DNA from: Nelumbo lutea
Taxonomy: Eukaryota > Streptophyta > Magnoliopsida > Proteales > Nelumbonaceae
Length of the DNA stretch: 64,000 bases
Direction of reading: 5' to 3'
Assembly: GCA_022828595.1 (NCBI GenBank)
Contig: JAKGHH010000003.1
Span: forward strand, 101,083,583 to 101,147,582
The translations under genes were made by a program, and so were the position numbers. Of the stretch, positions 38,001 to 45,382 are shown piece by piece. Under the pieces are notes generated by a model. That model was given only the letters and a program-made list of their open reading frames with translations, ran no database searches and was not told where the DNA came from. Position 1 is the stretch's first letter; every line of letters begins with the position of its first letter.

Positions 38001-41000
38001 TTTTGGTTAATGAACAAGTTTCTATACAGAATTTGGTGTGATTGCCTAGGGTTTTCATCTTATTTCCATCTCTTCTCTTTTTTCTCTGTTAGTTCTTTGT
38101 TTGTGCTACACATCTAGATCTATGTTGGTTGCAAGAATAGTGCTGAATCACAAAGATCCTGCATCAGTCTCCCACGTTTAGTCCAAGAATAGCCTATTGT
38201 TCATTAGGCTAAACTCCAATACAAGGTTGGGTATAGGGCTGATGAAATGTGGAACTGCAGACATGGCCAATCATCTGGTCCCTATCTGATGGAAGGTTTG
38301 GATCTGCCACATGATCCCCCCATGTAGCAGAAATTGGTGGGCTCATGCATACATACAAGCAAAAAACAATTGTGTCCTCTCTATTTCTTTCTTTTCCTTT
38401 TCTTATTTGAAGGTTTTCCATTATCTCTATGCCTCTGTTCCATTCATTTGGACTTGGGAGGATCAGCTTAGGTGCGGGTTGAGTTGGGCTCTGTTGATAA
38501 TAGAGTCTGCCCTTTGCTATATTGTTGTTGAGCCCCATCATTTATTAGTCTGTTAAAAGGAAATTAAATGTTAATAGTATTCTAAGAATTATTACAATAC
38601 TCTGAAAGTAATCTCTGCAGAGTATGTTTTTCCAGGGGGACGTGATTGTAAGCTTTGATGGTGTTCCTGTAGGGTGTGAAGGAACTGTGCCATTTCGATC
38701 AACTGAGCGAATCGCATTCCGCTACCTTATAAGCCAAAAGTAATGGTCTACAATCTCTATGCTAATAATTTCTCTGCACGTTTCTCAAGATTTCCACATT
38801 TATTTATTTATTTTAGTGGTCATGTGCATTTTTCAGTGCTGCAATAGAGATGCATATAATTAGCAAAAAAAAAAAAAACACAGAAATGCATATTACTATA
38901 GCCCAACTCTAGATCCTTCCATGTCTTCTGCTTGATATGTCCAACCTAATTCATGCTTGGGGGGGGGGTCCTTCAAGCAGTCCCATTATGCCTATATTTG
39001 ATTATTTCATAAAGAGAAAATCTAATGTTCAAGTTGATGGACCAAATTTGGTTTTCTTGGTGATAGATCTCATGTGGTACAGCAATGAAACAAAGTGTTT
39101 CAGCAGATAGATATAGGGGCTTGAAGAAAATATTCACTTGGTTTTACCCATAAGATCACTTTATTTATTTATTAATAAGTATCCACCCATAAGATCACTT
39201 ATGCAAGGAATTAATCCATTTGGGTCATTATAAGTCTTATTCTGTGAAGTAAAGCTTAGTCAACATACAAAGGTAGCTAACTTCATGGCCTTCAACTTGA
39301 ATGAGGACTTCATTCAAGTGGGCTAGGATATCAAGATCAGCTATTGTACTAGCTGATATATATCCTTTGGATTCTTCTAAGGTTCTGCTCTAACTAGGCT
39401 AACCATTGCACTAATTCAGTATCATTTTGAGTATGGGGCCACTGTTGTCCCTTGCATAGGGACTTGGGCCTGGTTGAACCGCCCTTGATTGGGCTATCTT
39501 CACACATAGACCTGTTCATGGGCCAGGCCGGGCTGGGCCAGGTTCAAGCCGGGCTTTGTCTCTATATTAACAGAATATACCTAGGCCCAAGCCCGAGCCC
39601 AGCCTAACCAGTGGGCCTAGGTCTTGAGCCCGAGCCCGAGCCCGAGCCCGGCCAGAAAATTGGAAAAAGATATTTTTATTCTTTTTATTCAATAAAAAAC
39701 TGTTTTATTTATATTAAAAGACCTAAAAACCTAAAAAATAATGAAAGATCTCACTATTACTTGAAAAAAGATAATAAAGAAAAAATATATTATATATATT
39801 TTATTATATAAATACATTATCAAGTTAGGCTCGAGCTGGGCTTCTTTGAGAAAGGTCGAGCCTGGCCTGAAAAAAGGTCGGGCTCGATGTTTTAAGCCCG
39901 AGCTTGAGTCCCTGGGCCTGATATCTTGTCCAAGCCCGACTTAGATCAGGCATGGTCTGGCCGACCCATCGGGTTACCCAGCCCAATCACACAGGTCAGG
40001 CTAGGGATGTCAAGGGTTGGGTTAAATGGTAAATCCGACTTGACCCGACCCTATAGAGTTGGATTAGGTTTGGGCTTATTTGGGTTTATGGTCAGGTTAT
40101 GGTTCCAATCCTTCAATCCAAGTCGAGCTTGGGTCTGGCTACCTCTTACCTGATGGGTCATGATGCCCCTACATATTCTTATAATTTTGCATGCCTTCTA
40201 ACCCTAACCTTAAAATTTTTTTTGATCAACAGTAAGAGAATTTTATTAGAGAAATGAAAAGCAGTACAAGACTCAATGAGAGGTGTGAGGTGCACCCTCC
40301 CAAACTAAAAGCAACAAATTACAAAGAAGCCCAAAACAACTGATCCCTATTAACGTTGTTATGTTTCTTTTGGATTTTTCTTCTTTTACTGTGGAGGAAG
40401 TGACATCTTGAAACACAAACCAAATTTCAAGTTAAATTAATGACTATTGGATTTAAAAAATATGTTACAAAAATACAATTGAAAGGCAATGCTTCAGGGT
40501 TAGAAAATGCTTGTTATTTAGTTGGGTCAGGTTGGGTTTGGATTGAAATGTTGTAGGGTCAGGTTAAGGTTGCGGTGAACCCATGCAAACCCAACATATT
40601 GACATCCCTAGGTCAGGCCCACAAAGGATGGGCCTGGCAAGGATACTCTAGATTGGGCTGCATCAGCTAAGTTGTGCTTAGGTGTATTTTGAGCATATCT
40701 ACAAGGGTCTACAAAGTGGATAACCAGGATCTGTCCTAGACTTTTTTTTTATTTTTTGCTTCTAGCAATTTGTCCTAAATAGATGGGATCATGGGATTGG
40801 GTTTTAGCATGATTCTGTAAAAATTTGTATGGAGCATTTCCATTTCCCTTTTATGTACTCTCAATGATAGAGACCTTTGAATCAAATGATGTTTGAATAA
40901 TCAGGTTTTCAGGTGATGTGGCAGAGCTTGGTATCATTCGACAAGGGACTTTCATGAAAGTTAAAACAGTCCTAAAACCACGAGTGCATTTGGTATGCCC

Positions 41001-42191
41001 TTAGTAATTTCTGGTTAAGCAAAATGCATGATTTATGCCTCCTCTGTTTAATAAATCATAATTTAGTCAAATATGCACATTTCAATGTTATGGGTCTCTT
41101 AATGCCCTTTGAAGGTTCCATATCACATTGAAGGAGGACAGCCTTCATATCTGATAATTGCTGGACTGGTGTTCACTCCGCTCTCTGAACCACTGATAGA
41201 GTATGTTTTGCTGGATTTCTGCAACTTAGTGATAATTACCCTTTATAACTGTTTATATTCTTAATGTATTCTACATTTATAGCATTTCCCAGATGATTTT
41301 CAGGAAAGAAATGACATTTTATTTTGTTTTGTTTTTAACAGTGAGGAGTGTGAAGACACTATAGGGGTAAGTTCTACAAGTATCAATAATTCTTTGTGAA
41401 GGGTTGTTTCCGCCTTCTCTTGCTTGTGTATTTCATCATCATTTCTATGTATTGTCTCAAATGCAATAATGTCTTGTATGTTCAGCTGAAACTACTGGCA
41501 AAGGCACGTTACTCTTTGGCAAAGTTCAAAGGAGAAGAAATTGTGATATTATCACAGGTTATCTTCATGCCTTTTCTGTCAAGAAAATTGGGCAATATTG
41601 GTATTCACTCATCTGACTTGTGGGAATGACCAAATGTTTTTGATCTATTAATCTACCACAGGTCTTAGCAAATGAAGTAAATATCGGATATGAGGACATG
41701 GGTAATCAGCAGGCAAGTCTTAACCATTTTTTAAACCTTTTTCCCCCATTTATAGAACGAAGTGTTACTTGAGGTGACGAAAGAAAAACAATAACAGGTA
41801 CTGAAGTTCAATGGGACACCAATAAAAAACATACGGCACCTTGCACATCTTATTGACTGTATGTACTCGTTGCCCTTATTTCCAACCACTTTTCCTTTTC
41901 TCCTTGAATTGTTCCAATGTTCTGAGTTGTCTTTGCTCCTGTGTAGCATGCAATGATAAATATTTGATTTTTGAGTTCGAGGACAACTTCCTCGTCGTTT
42001 TGGAACGGGAGGCAGCTGCTGCAGCTTCATCTTGCATTCTCAAGGATTACGGGATTCCCTCTGAGAGGTCTTCTGACCTCTTGGAGCCATATGTGGATCC
42101 ATCAGAAGACAGTGAAGCAACAAGTCACGACCTTGGCGATAGCCCTGTCTCAAATTTGGAAATTGGCTTTGATGGGCTTCTTTGGGCATGA
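6276..42191 (+). CDS. DEG2: Chloroplast Deg protease DEG2 (DEGP2), 5'-truncated by window edge
   Basis: Exons: 6276-6383, 20791-20868, 27583-27649, 27749-27807, 28088-28187, 36773-36852, 37310-37366, 38636-38739, 40905-40992, 41115-41200, 41342-41366, 41486-41557, 41662-41712, 41798-41858, 41947-42191 (stop). All junctions keep frame and give 426 residues, so about 180 N-terminal residues are missing if the length is like Arabidopsis DEG2 (about 607). The protein contains the catalytic Asp (GIECDIALL), [21 protein letters not shown], the catalytic Ser ([11 protein letters not shown]) and two PDZ-like regions, and ends [13 protein letters not shown]. It resembles DEG2, a stromal-side ATP-independent serine endopeptidase linked to photosystem II damage, more than DEG9 or DEG10. 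The reading frame is intact in the window despite massive TE insertion. The assignment is by recalled family similarity. Confidence 0.93.
6384..7055. other. DEG2 intron sequence, no feature recognised
   Basis: Start of the 14.4-kb intron. It has short T-rich runs and an AAAAGAAAAGCACTGTA repeat near 6733-6790, but no transposon ends or coding similarity that I can support. Confidence 0.4.
7758..11072 (-). pseudogene. pol of copia element C (protease, integrase, RT, RNase H)
   Basis: Protease [10 protein letters not shown] lies at about 10803-10832. The integrase zinc region ([14 protein letters not shown]) follows at about 10460-10370, with SDVWGP and SDNAKEY further on. RT has VVYVDDIV near 8670, and RNase H runs to about 7815. 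Breaks seen: a frameshift near 10050 before the last integrase acidic residue, a stop near 9670, an in-frame TAG at 9045-9047 between KGYS and LYGVDY, and a TGA at 7815-7817 before the terminal ADLFTKGL. Few lesions for its length fit a fairly young element. Confidence 0.9.
11097..11990 (-). pseudogene. gag of copia element C (frameshifted)
   Basis: The frame opens 297 codons from an [31 protein letters not shown] and [17 protein letters not shown] are typical of copia gag (UBN2). Near 11270 the frame slips: the next frame encodes the expected Gly/Arg/Ser-rich tail and zinc knuckle, while this frame gives a Val/Ala-rich nonsense tail. The knuckle reads CTHS where CTHC is usual, so one metal ligand is lost as well. 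Confidence 0.85.
12056..12190 (-). repeat. Tandem repeat in the leader of copia element C
   Basis: Two copies about 73 bp apart share CTGAAATCACTCAGTCTTCA and a following GGGCTGCACACTGCA. They lie between the PBS and gag start. No other role is apparent. Confidence 0.7.
13309..14348. other. DEG2 intron sequence, nothing recognised
   Basis: AT-rich intron DNA between the hAT/copia nest and copia element D. A short piece, ATGATAAACTTTTGTACAG, near 14312 recurs just right of element D at 19897, so element D landed next to a small local duplication. Confidence 0.4.
15166..16244 (+). pseudogene. gag remnant of copia element D
   Basis: The gag start region opens with an ATG and reaches IKLDGSNYF before a TAA. 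A patchwork of frames continues through the UBN2 region. A zinc knuckle remnant, [18 protein letters not shown], lies near 15950-16005, where the second ligand Cys has become Tyr. Multiple stops exclude function. Confidence 0.75.
16295..19532 (+). pseudogene. pol remnant of copia element D
   Basis: Protease motif IIDSGAS is near 16306. GAG-pre-integrase and integrase lie mostly in one 315-codon frame from 16507 ([32 protein letters not shown]). The RT begins near 17990 ([14 protein letters not shown]), is broken by stops at 18201 and after, and has YVDDIVVTG near 18567. RNase H runs about 19040-19500 and ends [10 protein letters not shown]. At least eight stops or frameshifts are visible. Confidence 0.85.
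19469..19603 (+). repeat. 67-bp tandem duplication spanning PPT and LTR start
   Basis: GGAGCATGATCTACACAAG and the following codons, the polypurine tract GAAGGGGAG and the LTR start TGTTGAGTTG occur twice, 67 bp apart. The copies look identical. The second PPT leads into the real 3' LTR. Confidence 0.9.
20111..20633. mobile_element. hAT-type non-autonomous element
   Basis: Ends TAGGGGTGCAT and, inverted, TAGGGATGCAAGTGG are flanked by near-identical 8-mers TATCAGGA (20103-20110) and TTTCAGGA (20634-20641). Subterminal GGATC/GATCC and CGGATC motifs are repeated many times on both sides of an AT-rich core. It has no ORF. It belongs to the same TAGGGATG group as the elements at 25586 and 51317. 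Confidence 0.7.
20791..20868 (+). CDS. DEG2: DEG2 exon, protease core strand
   Basis: Twenty-six codons between GCGAGCAG and GTTTGA, reading [20 protein letters not shown] and on to SRIE. It is isolated by introns of 14.4 kb and 6.7 kb, so it is easily missed by gene finders. Confidence 0.95.
20908..21670 (-). pseudogene. LINE 3' end remnant (RNase H)
   Basis: On the minus strand, frames around 21600-21340 read [20 protein letters not shown], the conserved end of the RNase H-like domain of plant LINE ORF2 (pattern WVPxxxNxVADxLA). The 3' end near 20908-20970 (ATTAATATGTGAGAAAGAAT) resembles the tail of the LINE at 26703-27300. It is 5'-truncated and full of stops. Confidence 0.5.
21850..22112 (+). 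repeat. Possible LINE 3' tail, plus strand
   Basis: T/G-rich DNA ends in TTTCAATAAAATTCTC and a short A run, a pattern often seen at the 3' end of plant LINEs. No coding similarity supports it further. Confidence 0.3.
22113..22997. other. DEG2 intron sequence with purine-rich tract
   Basis: Non-coding. The notable item is an (A)nG-rich run at 22447-22500 made of GAAAAAGAAAAAG-type units. Nothing else is recognised. Confidence 0.4.
23006..23524. mobile_element. Probable hAT-type element
   Basis: Flanked by ACTTGTGG (22998-23005) and ACTTGTAG (23525-23532), which match at 7 of 8 positions. The left end is TAGGGCTGTCAATGG; the inverted right end (TAAATCTGTAACC) matches weakly. Subterminal AATCTGAT/ATCCGA motifs are repeated on both sides of an AT-rich core. 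Confidence 0.55.
23640..24750 (+). pseudogene. RTE-type LINE reverse transcriptase fragment, split by hAT
   Basis: Frames read [38 protein letters not shown] and, across an hAT insertion, the F-A-x-D catalytic box followed by IDETNEG. This motif order is that of plant RTE-clade LINEs. Several stops and frameshifts are present, and the second residue of the catalytic pair is preceded by Asn. It is 5'- and 3'-truncated. Confidence 0.75.
24046..24644. mobile_element. hAT-type element, GCGCCT family, inside an RTE LINE
   Basis: A perfect 8-bp duplication TTGTTTGC (24038-24045 and 24645-24652) flanks ends CATAGTTTTTAAGGC and, inverted, CATATTTGTCAAGGC. Both ends have repeated GGCGCC/CGCCTTG and CACCTAG motifs. 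Removing the element and one duplication restores the LINE reading frame across the catalytic box. The inner part (about 24205-24400) contains GATACGATACG/CCGATAC sequence like the 25286 element and may be a further nested copy. Confidence 0.85.
25286..25512. mobile_element. Short hAT-type MITE, GATAC family
   Basis: A perfect 8-bp duplication GTCTTAGT (25278-25285 and 25513-25520) flanks CAAGGTTCGAAATTTC and, inverted, CAAGATTCAAAATATG. The 227-bp body has GATAC/GTATC subterminal repeats and a central palindrome (AACCTGGTTCAG versus CTGAACCAGGTT). Inserted into solo LTR copy 1. Confidence 0.88.
25586..26070. mobile_element. hAT-type element, TAGGGATG family
   Basis: A perfect 8-bp duplication AGTCTAGC (25578-25585 and 26071-26078) flanks TAGGGATGCAAACGG and, inverted, TGGGGGTGCAAATGG. 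Subterminal CGGATC/GATCCGA repeats lie on both sides of an AT-rich core that includes a (TA)n run at about 25963-25995. Inserted into solo LTR copy 1. Confidence 0.88.
26703..27300 (-). pseudogene. LINE 3' end remnant with poly(A) tail
   Basis: On the minus strand an RNase H start ([19 protein letters not shown]) opens at about 27230. It is followed by GDS and [11 protein letters not shown] fragments in shifting frames, and it ends in an A run (T run at 26703-26719 on plus). This is the typical C-terminus and tail of a plant L1-type LINE, 5'-truncated. Confidence 0.65.
27583..28187 (+). CDS. DEG2: DEG2 exons with catalytic Ser (three exons)
   Basis: Exons 27583-27649, 27749-27807 and 28088-28187. 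The codon for the Gly of PGNSGG is split by a 99-bp phase-1 intron. The second exon carries [19 protein letters not shown] with the nucleophile Ser. The third continues [15 protein letters not shown], the end of the protease domain, and enters PDZ1. Confidence 0.95.
28188..28744. other. DEG2 intron sequence with GA-rich microsatellite
   Basis: Non-coding start of the 8.6-kb intron. It contains a GAGA/GGGAGAGA tract at about 28530-28630. Confidence 0.5.
28745..31440 (-). pseudogene. L1-type LINE ORF2 remnant
   Basis: Minus-strand order: RT ([58 protein letters not shown]), then connection ([30 protein letters not shown]), zf-RVT ([18 protein letters not shown]) and RNase H-like ([43 protein letters not shown]). 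It lacks ORF1, the endonuclease and the first part of RT, so it is 5'-truncated. Stops and frameshifts divide it into at least seven frames. No poly(A) tail is visible at its 3' side, and an internal deletion removes the first RNase H Asp. Confidence 0.92.
31505..32026. repeat. Composite of GCGCCT-family and ATGTCG-family hAT ends
   Basis: 31505-31690 is rich in GGCGCGCCTAGGCGC-type units. It continues to about 31905 as a relative of 53905-54220, which is in the opposite orientation. From about 31916 the sequence switches to the right end of the ATGTCG-family element at 3798-4866, ending CGACATTTTAAAC. No target duplication is visible. Confidence 0.6.
32034..32314 (+). pseudogene. LINE 3' fragment with A tail
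   Basis: A short frame reads [12 protein letters not shown], the segment that ends the zf-RVT region of L1-type LINEs. The fragment ends in an A run at about 32304-32313. Almost the whole body is missing. Confidence 0.45.
32655..35064 (-). pseudogene. gag-pol remnant of copia element E
   Basis: The protease reads [13 protein letters not shown] near 34740-34775. GAG-pre-integrase and integrase follow ([45 protein letters not shown]), then a GVKCVFVGY-like region. The RT start has [12 protein letters not shown] and later [12 protein letters not shown] and [18 protein letters not shown], where it stops at the LTR. Stops and frameshifts separate the frames. Confidence 0.88.
35452..35720 (-). repeat. 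Tandem duplication in the leader of copia element E
   Basis: Two copies with a period of about 143 bp share AACTTCACCAAATCAGATG and the surrounding CAGTGTT and GACACCAGATCTGAAGT segments. They lie between the PBS and gag. Confidence 0.75.
36071..36772. other. DEG2 intron sequence with CT microsatellite
   Basis: Non-coding. It has a (CT)n run at about 36470-36500 and ends in TTTCAG before the next exon. Confidence 0.5.
36773..38739 (+). CDS. DEG2: DEG2 exons of the first PDZ region (three exons)
   Basis: Exons 36773-36852, 37310-37366 and 38636-38739. They read [39 protein letters not shown] and [20 protein letters not shown], the carboxylate-binding loop and core of PDZ1. A solo LTR (37570-38166) sits in the intron between the second and third. 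Confidence 0.94.
37570..38166. repeat. Solo LTR copy 2
   Basis: 597 bp, TGATGGGGATC to CCTGCATCA, with a perfect 5-bp duplication GTCTC on both sides (37565-37569 and 38167-38171). It is the uninterrupted relative of the copy at 25008 and defines that family's LTR. It lies in a later intron of the same gene. Confidence 0.9.
38740..39498. other. DEG2 intron sequence, nothing recognised
   Basis: Non-coding, with short A and G runs (38866-38878 and about 38960). No transposon ends are seen before the hAT pair. Confidence 0.4.
39507..39985. mobile_element. Probable hAT-type element, GAGCCC-rich
   Basis: Near-duplicate 8-mers TTCACACA (39499-39506) and ATCACACA (39986-39993) match at 7 of 8. The left end is TAGACCTGTTCATGGGCC. 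Subterminal repeats of AGCCCGAGCCC and GGGCTCGAGC are dense on both sides of an AT-rich core. The right terminus is poorly defined. Confidence 0.5.
40002..40610. mobile_element. hAT-type element, TAGGGATGTCAA ends
   Basis: A perfect 8-bp duplication GGTCAGGC (39994-40001 and 40611-40618) flanks TAGGGATGTCAA at both ends in inverted orientation (12 of 12). Subterminal GGGTTGGGTT/AACCCAAC motifs follow. The interior holds a minus-strand LINE tail. Confidence 0.92.
40210..40350 (-). repeat. LINE 3' tail inside the hAT element
   Basis: A T run is followed by GATCAACAGTAAGAGAATTT, the same terminal pattern as the LINE tails at 46651 and 46852. It is very short with no coding part. Confidence 0.45.
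40905..42191 (+). CDS. DEG2: DEG2 3' exon cluster (seven exons)
   Basis: Seven exons separated by short introns (85-141 bp), forming the compact, TE-free end of the gene. They encode the rest of PDZ1 and the PDZ2-like C-terminal region, including [29 protein letters not shown] and the acidic tail [14 protein letters not shown]. The intron at 41713-41797 starts GCAAGT instead of GT. The stop is TGA. Confidence 0.94.
41713..41797 (+). other. DEG2: GC-AG intron of DEG2
   Basis: The 5' splice site reads CAG|GCAAGT and the 3' site ATAACAG. Apart from the C at position 2 it fits the strong consensus expected for functional GC-AG introns. Frame and protein similarity require this boundary. Confidence 0.88.
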
Positions 42192-42600
42192 ATAAGAAGA
42201 TTCAATTTGCTTGATATGCTCAGGAATTCTGTTTTGATTCCGTTTTCGTGCAGCAGAATCAAAACCCCTAATCGGTGCCAGAGATATTGTGTGCTTTGGC
42301 GACATAATGAGCTATTCTTCATGCTGGTTGTAGCATTTTCTTCCCCATCTGGAAGAAGTTAGAGGCATGAATGTGCACAAATGTTCCTGCAGCCAGCTCC
42401 TTGAAAGTGGATATTACAAAGAAGCTGAAACCCTCATTAGATGACCCTTTGAAATTTAATTCAGGCCAATCTATCCACAGTTGGGAGCATAAACTTCTAG
42501 CGAAGGTCTCCTGCTCCTTGGAAGCATTGTTGTATAAACATTACCAATTTTTCTATTTGGTAATTTAACAAAACAAATTTCCTATTTGGCGTTTTACTAA
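42192..42600 (+). other. DEG2: DEG2 3' untranslated region (extent uncertain)
   Basis: Follows the TGA stop. AATAAG variants at 42191-42196 and near 42601 are the only poly(A)-signal-like words; no AATAAA was found. The end is a guess. Confidence 0.4.
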
Positions 42601-45382
42601 AACAATAAGTTTCATTTTTCTTTTTCTACATATCTGGTTTTTCTATTCAGCAAGGAGCGGTATTTGTATCAAACATCTTAATTCGTTTATTTTTGGTAAA
42701 ATTGCTGAATCCTCCCCTGTACTTTGACAGGTGTGGTTCAGTACCGTATTCCATGCTAATAGCAACTTTCTGATCTACAACACCTCTCCATTATTTCGAT
42801 GTTAGAATGTTAATCGAAATTGCTGATGTCATCATCTTAACATTTTTATATGTAAAGATTGAGAACACGTGGTTCTACACCAACCAAAAAAGAGTCATCT
42901 ATATCCTGTTTGAATAGTGATAAAATTTTCAATATATATATTGAAGAAAAAAAAAATATATATATATTTCAATAAAAATAGAAAATGTAGAAAATACATA
43001 AAATTCATAAAAAAGCAATATTCTTAAAAAAAAACATTAACTTTATGAATTTTATGATCAATATAATAGGGAACGGCAAATTTAGAAGCCAGTGTACCAT
43101 TCAAACGGTCAAAGTTGGGTATTTCAGTAATTTAACCTAAAACTTCTATCAGCTCAAAATAATAGAGGGGCTGTAGATGCAACAATGTCACTTATCAATA
43201 TCTATATATATAATTTTAATAATCAATTATATTTTAAATGTTTAATAAAAATCACTAAGACAAAACGTAGCAATATTATACGTTCTACATGCTTGAAACT
43301 AAAATAAGTATTGAATGTTGATACTTTGAACGTTGCTTGCAACCCATTGATGCAGGCTCCAATAACCTTTTTATTAGGCATGTCAATGAATAAAGTCAAT
43401 GAGGTTAAATAGGAAAATTAATTAGGAAAGATATCTTATAAAGGCGTATCCATGAATAACAGGTAAATATAGAAATTAATTAGGAAAAATTCTTAAATGA
43501 ATAAGGAGAGAGAGAGGTGTTTGAATTTGAATTTAAGAAAACCAAAACAAATAGGGAACAAAATTCAAGCAATCAGCCAATATGCTCAAACCTCAAAGCA
43601 TCGGTTTGTATCAATCGATAATGGACCTATGCTAGTATATGGATATGGATAATAATATTGAGTTTCGACCATTCCACCAATATAGCATGCTTTATATAGA
43701 AAATATAAAAAATATAGAAATATATGTATGTTGATCCGTTTGGTTAACCAGATTTTTTATTCGATTTCGATCAATCTTTTTGGTTTGATTCGGTTTTTCG
43801 ATTTTTCTTGCTCACCCCTAACAACTCATCCACTCATTCTCCCTCATCTCCATTATTCCATTAAATTGTATAAAATACATTAACTTTATCTATATACTGT
43901 AATTATTAGTAAAGATTAATTATATTGAAATTTAGATATTCGATGATATATTATTGTGCTAAATAATCTACTTCAATTTAAAATTATAATCCATTTATAT
44001 TAATTACTGTTATTGATAAAAATATTTTTGTTAATATAATAAAAAGAATTTAATTAATAAAAGGAATAAGATAAATTAAAAATAATTACTAATTATTGTT
44101 ATTGATAAAAATATTTTTATTAATATAATAAAAAAGTTCATTAGTAAAAGGAATAAGATAAACAAAAAAACTAATATTGGTTTAACATTAATATAAAACT
44201 AATACAAAATTATCAAACAATTATTAGTTTTATAATTAAATTTTATTAATTTAAAACCAACTTAAGTTCCATTGAAAAATAAAAATTTATATAGTTAATT
44301 AAATTTCATAAGCAATTTAAATTTAATATACTTAAATAAATTCATTTTTACTGATTTACAAAATTAATAAAAATTTTAATTTTAAATATAGTTTAATTAT
44401 TTTAAAATCAGTTTAAATTCCATTTAAAAAAAAGGAAAATTATAAAAACCTCCTTGGGCTTTCTAACAATCCTATGAAACTCCCCAGTGTTTTGAGCTTA
44501 ACAAAAACCTCACATATTATTTTGAAAAAATGTGCAAATACCTTCCTTACATCAGCATTCCAAATAAAAAATGTTGGCATAATGCATTAATTTTACTACA
44601 CTTCAACCTTTTGACCTTGCTTTGTCCAAGAGAAGTAAGGAGAATTGTTCTTTGAAAGTTGTCTAACAAAATAAATTAGTGGAGGGTAAACTTAAAACTT
44701 AATATTATATACGATAATGCATAATAACGATGACTGGTGAGGGTATTTTGGTAACTTCAATATCTTTATTATTGAAAAGCCAAGGGAAATGAGGTATTTG
44801 CACCTTTTTTTTTTCAAAACCATAGGGAGGCCTTTGTTAGGATCAAAACACAAAGGTGACATATAAAATTGTTATAAGAGGATTTTTTTTATAATTTTAC
44901 CTAAAAATAATAATAAATTAATAAATATTCTTTTCAAAATTTTAATAAAAATTAGCATTAAGATACAAGGAAAACACAAATTTATATAAGAAATAGGAAA
45001 TTGGCCACTCTCACTAAAGCACCACTTAAATTGTGATTAGATAAACTAGACATAGCCCCAAAAAATTATACTTGAATTGAATTTAGATGAACACCATTTA
45101 ATTAGAAATGTCATAGAGTTACATCTTCAATTTTACTTGAAAATAAAGGCCATGCATCACATGGGCCCTGAATAGTTTATATTTATTTCTTTTCACATCC
45201 AAATCCATCCAAATTATTCAAGCATATCCTATTGTTCCCCAAGTACATGTGGATAGTCCATATTGATACTTTGAAACTCATGGCCAGACCAAGCCTTGGT
45301 TGGCCATGAAGCTATATTACGAAATGGCCTCAACCGCTCAAATGAAAGCAATGAACAAATTTATTCTTGCTTGACTTTTTTT
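42601..45382. other. AT-rich intergenic region between convergent genes
   Basis: No coding similarity. A possible MITE is suggested by ATCTACAACACCTCTCC near 42773 and an inverted ATCTACAGCCCCTC near 43168. A pair of inverted AAAATTATAAAAACCTCC-like ends lies near 44433 and 44900. GGTTTGATTCGGTTTTTCGA with CACCCCTA near 43785-43822 looks like one end of an hAT element. None has a clear target duplication. Confidence 0.4.

Noticed and set aside
41841..42191. 116-codon frame as a separate small gene
   Set aside because: It is the last DEG2 exon read through from the preceding intron; the first residues are intronic.
43370..43830. hAT element ending in GCTCACCCCTA
   Set aside because: Only one plausible end is visible and no 8-bp duplication of the right flank ACAACTCA was found on the left.
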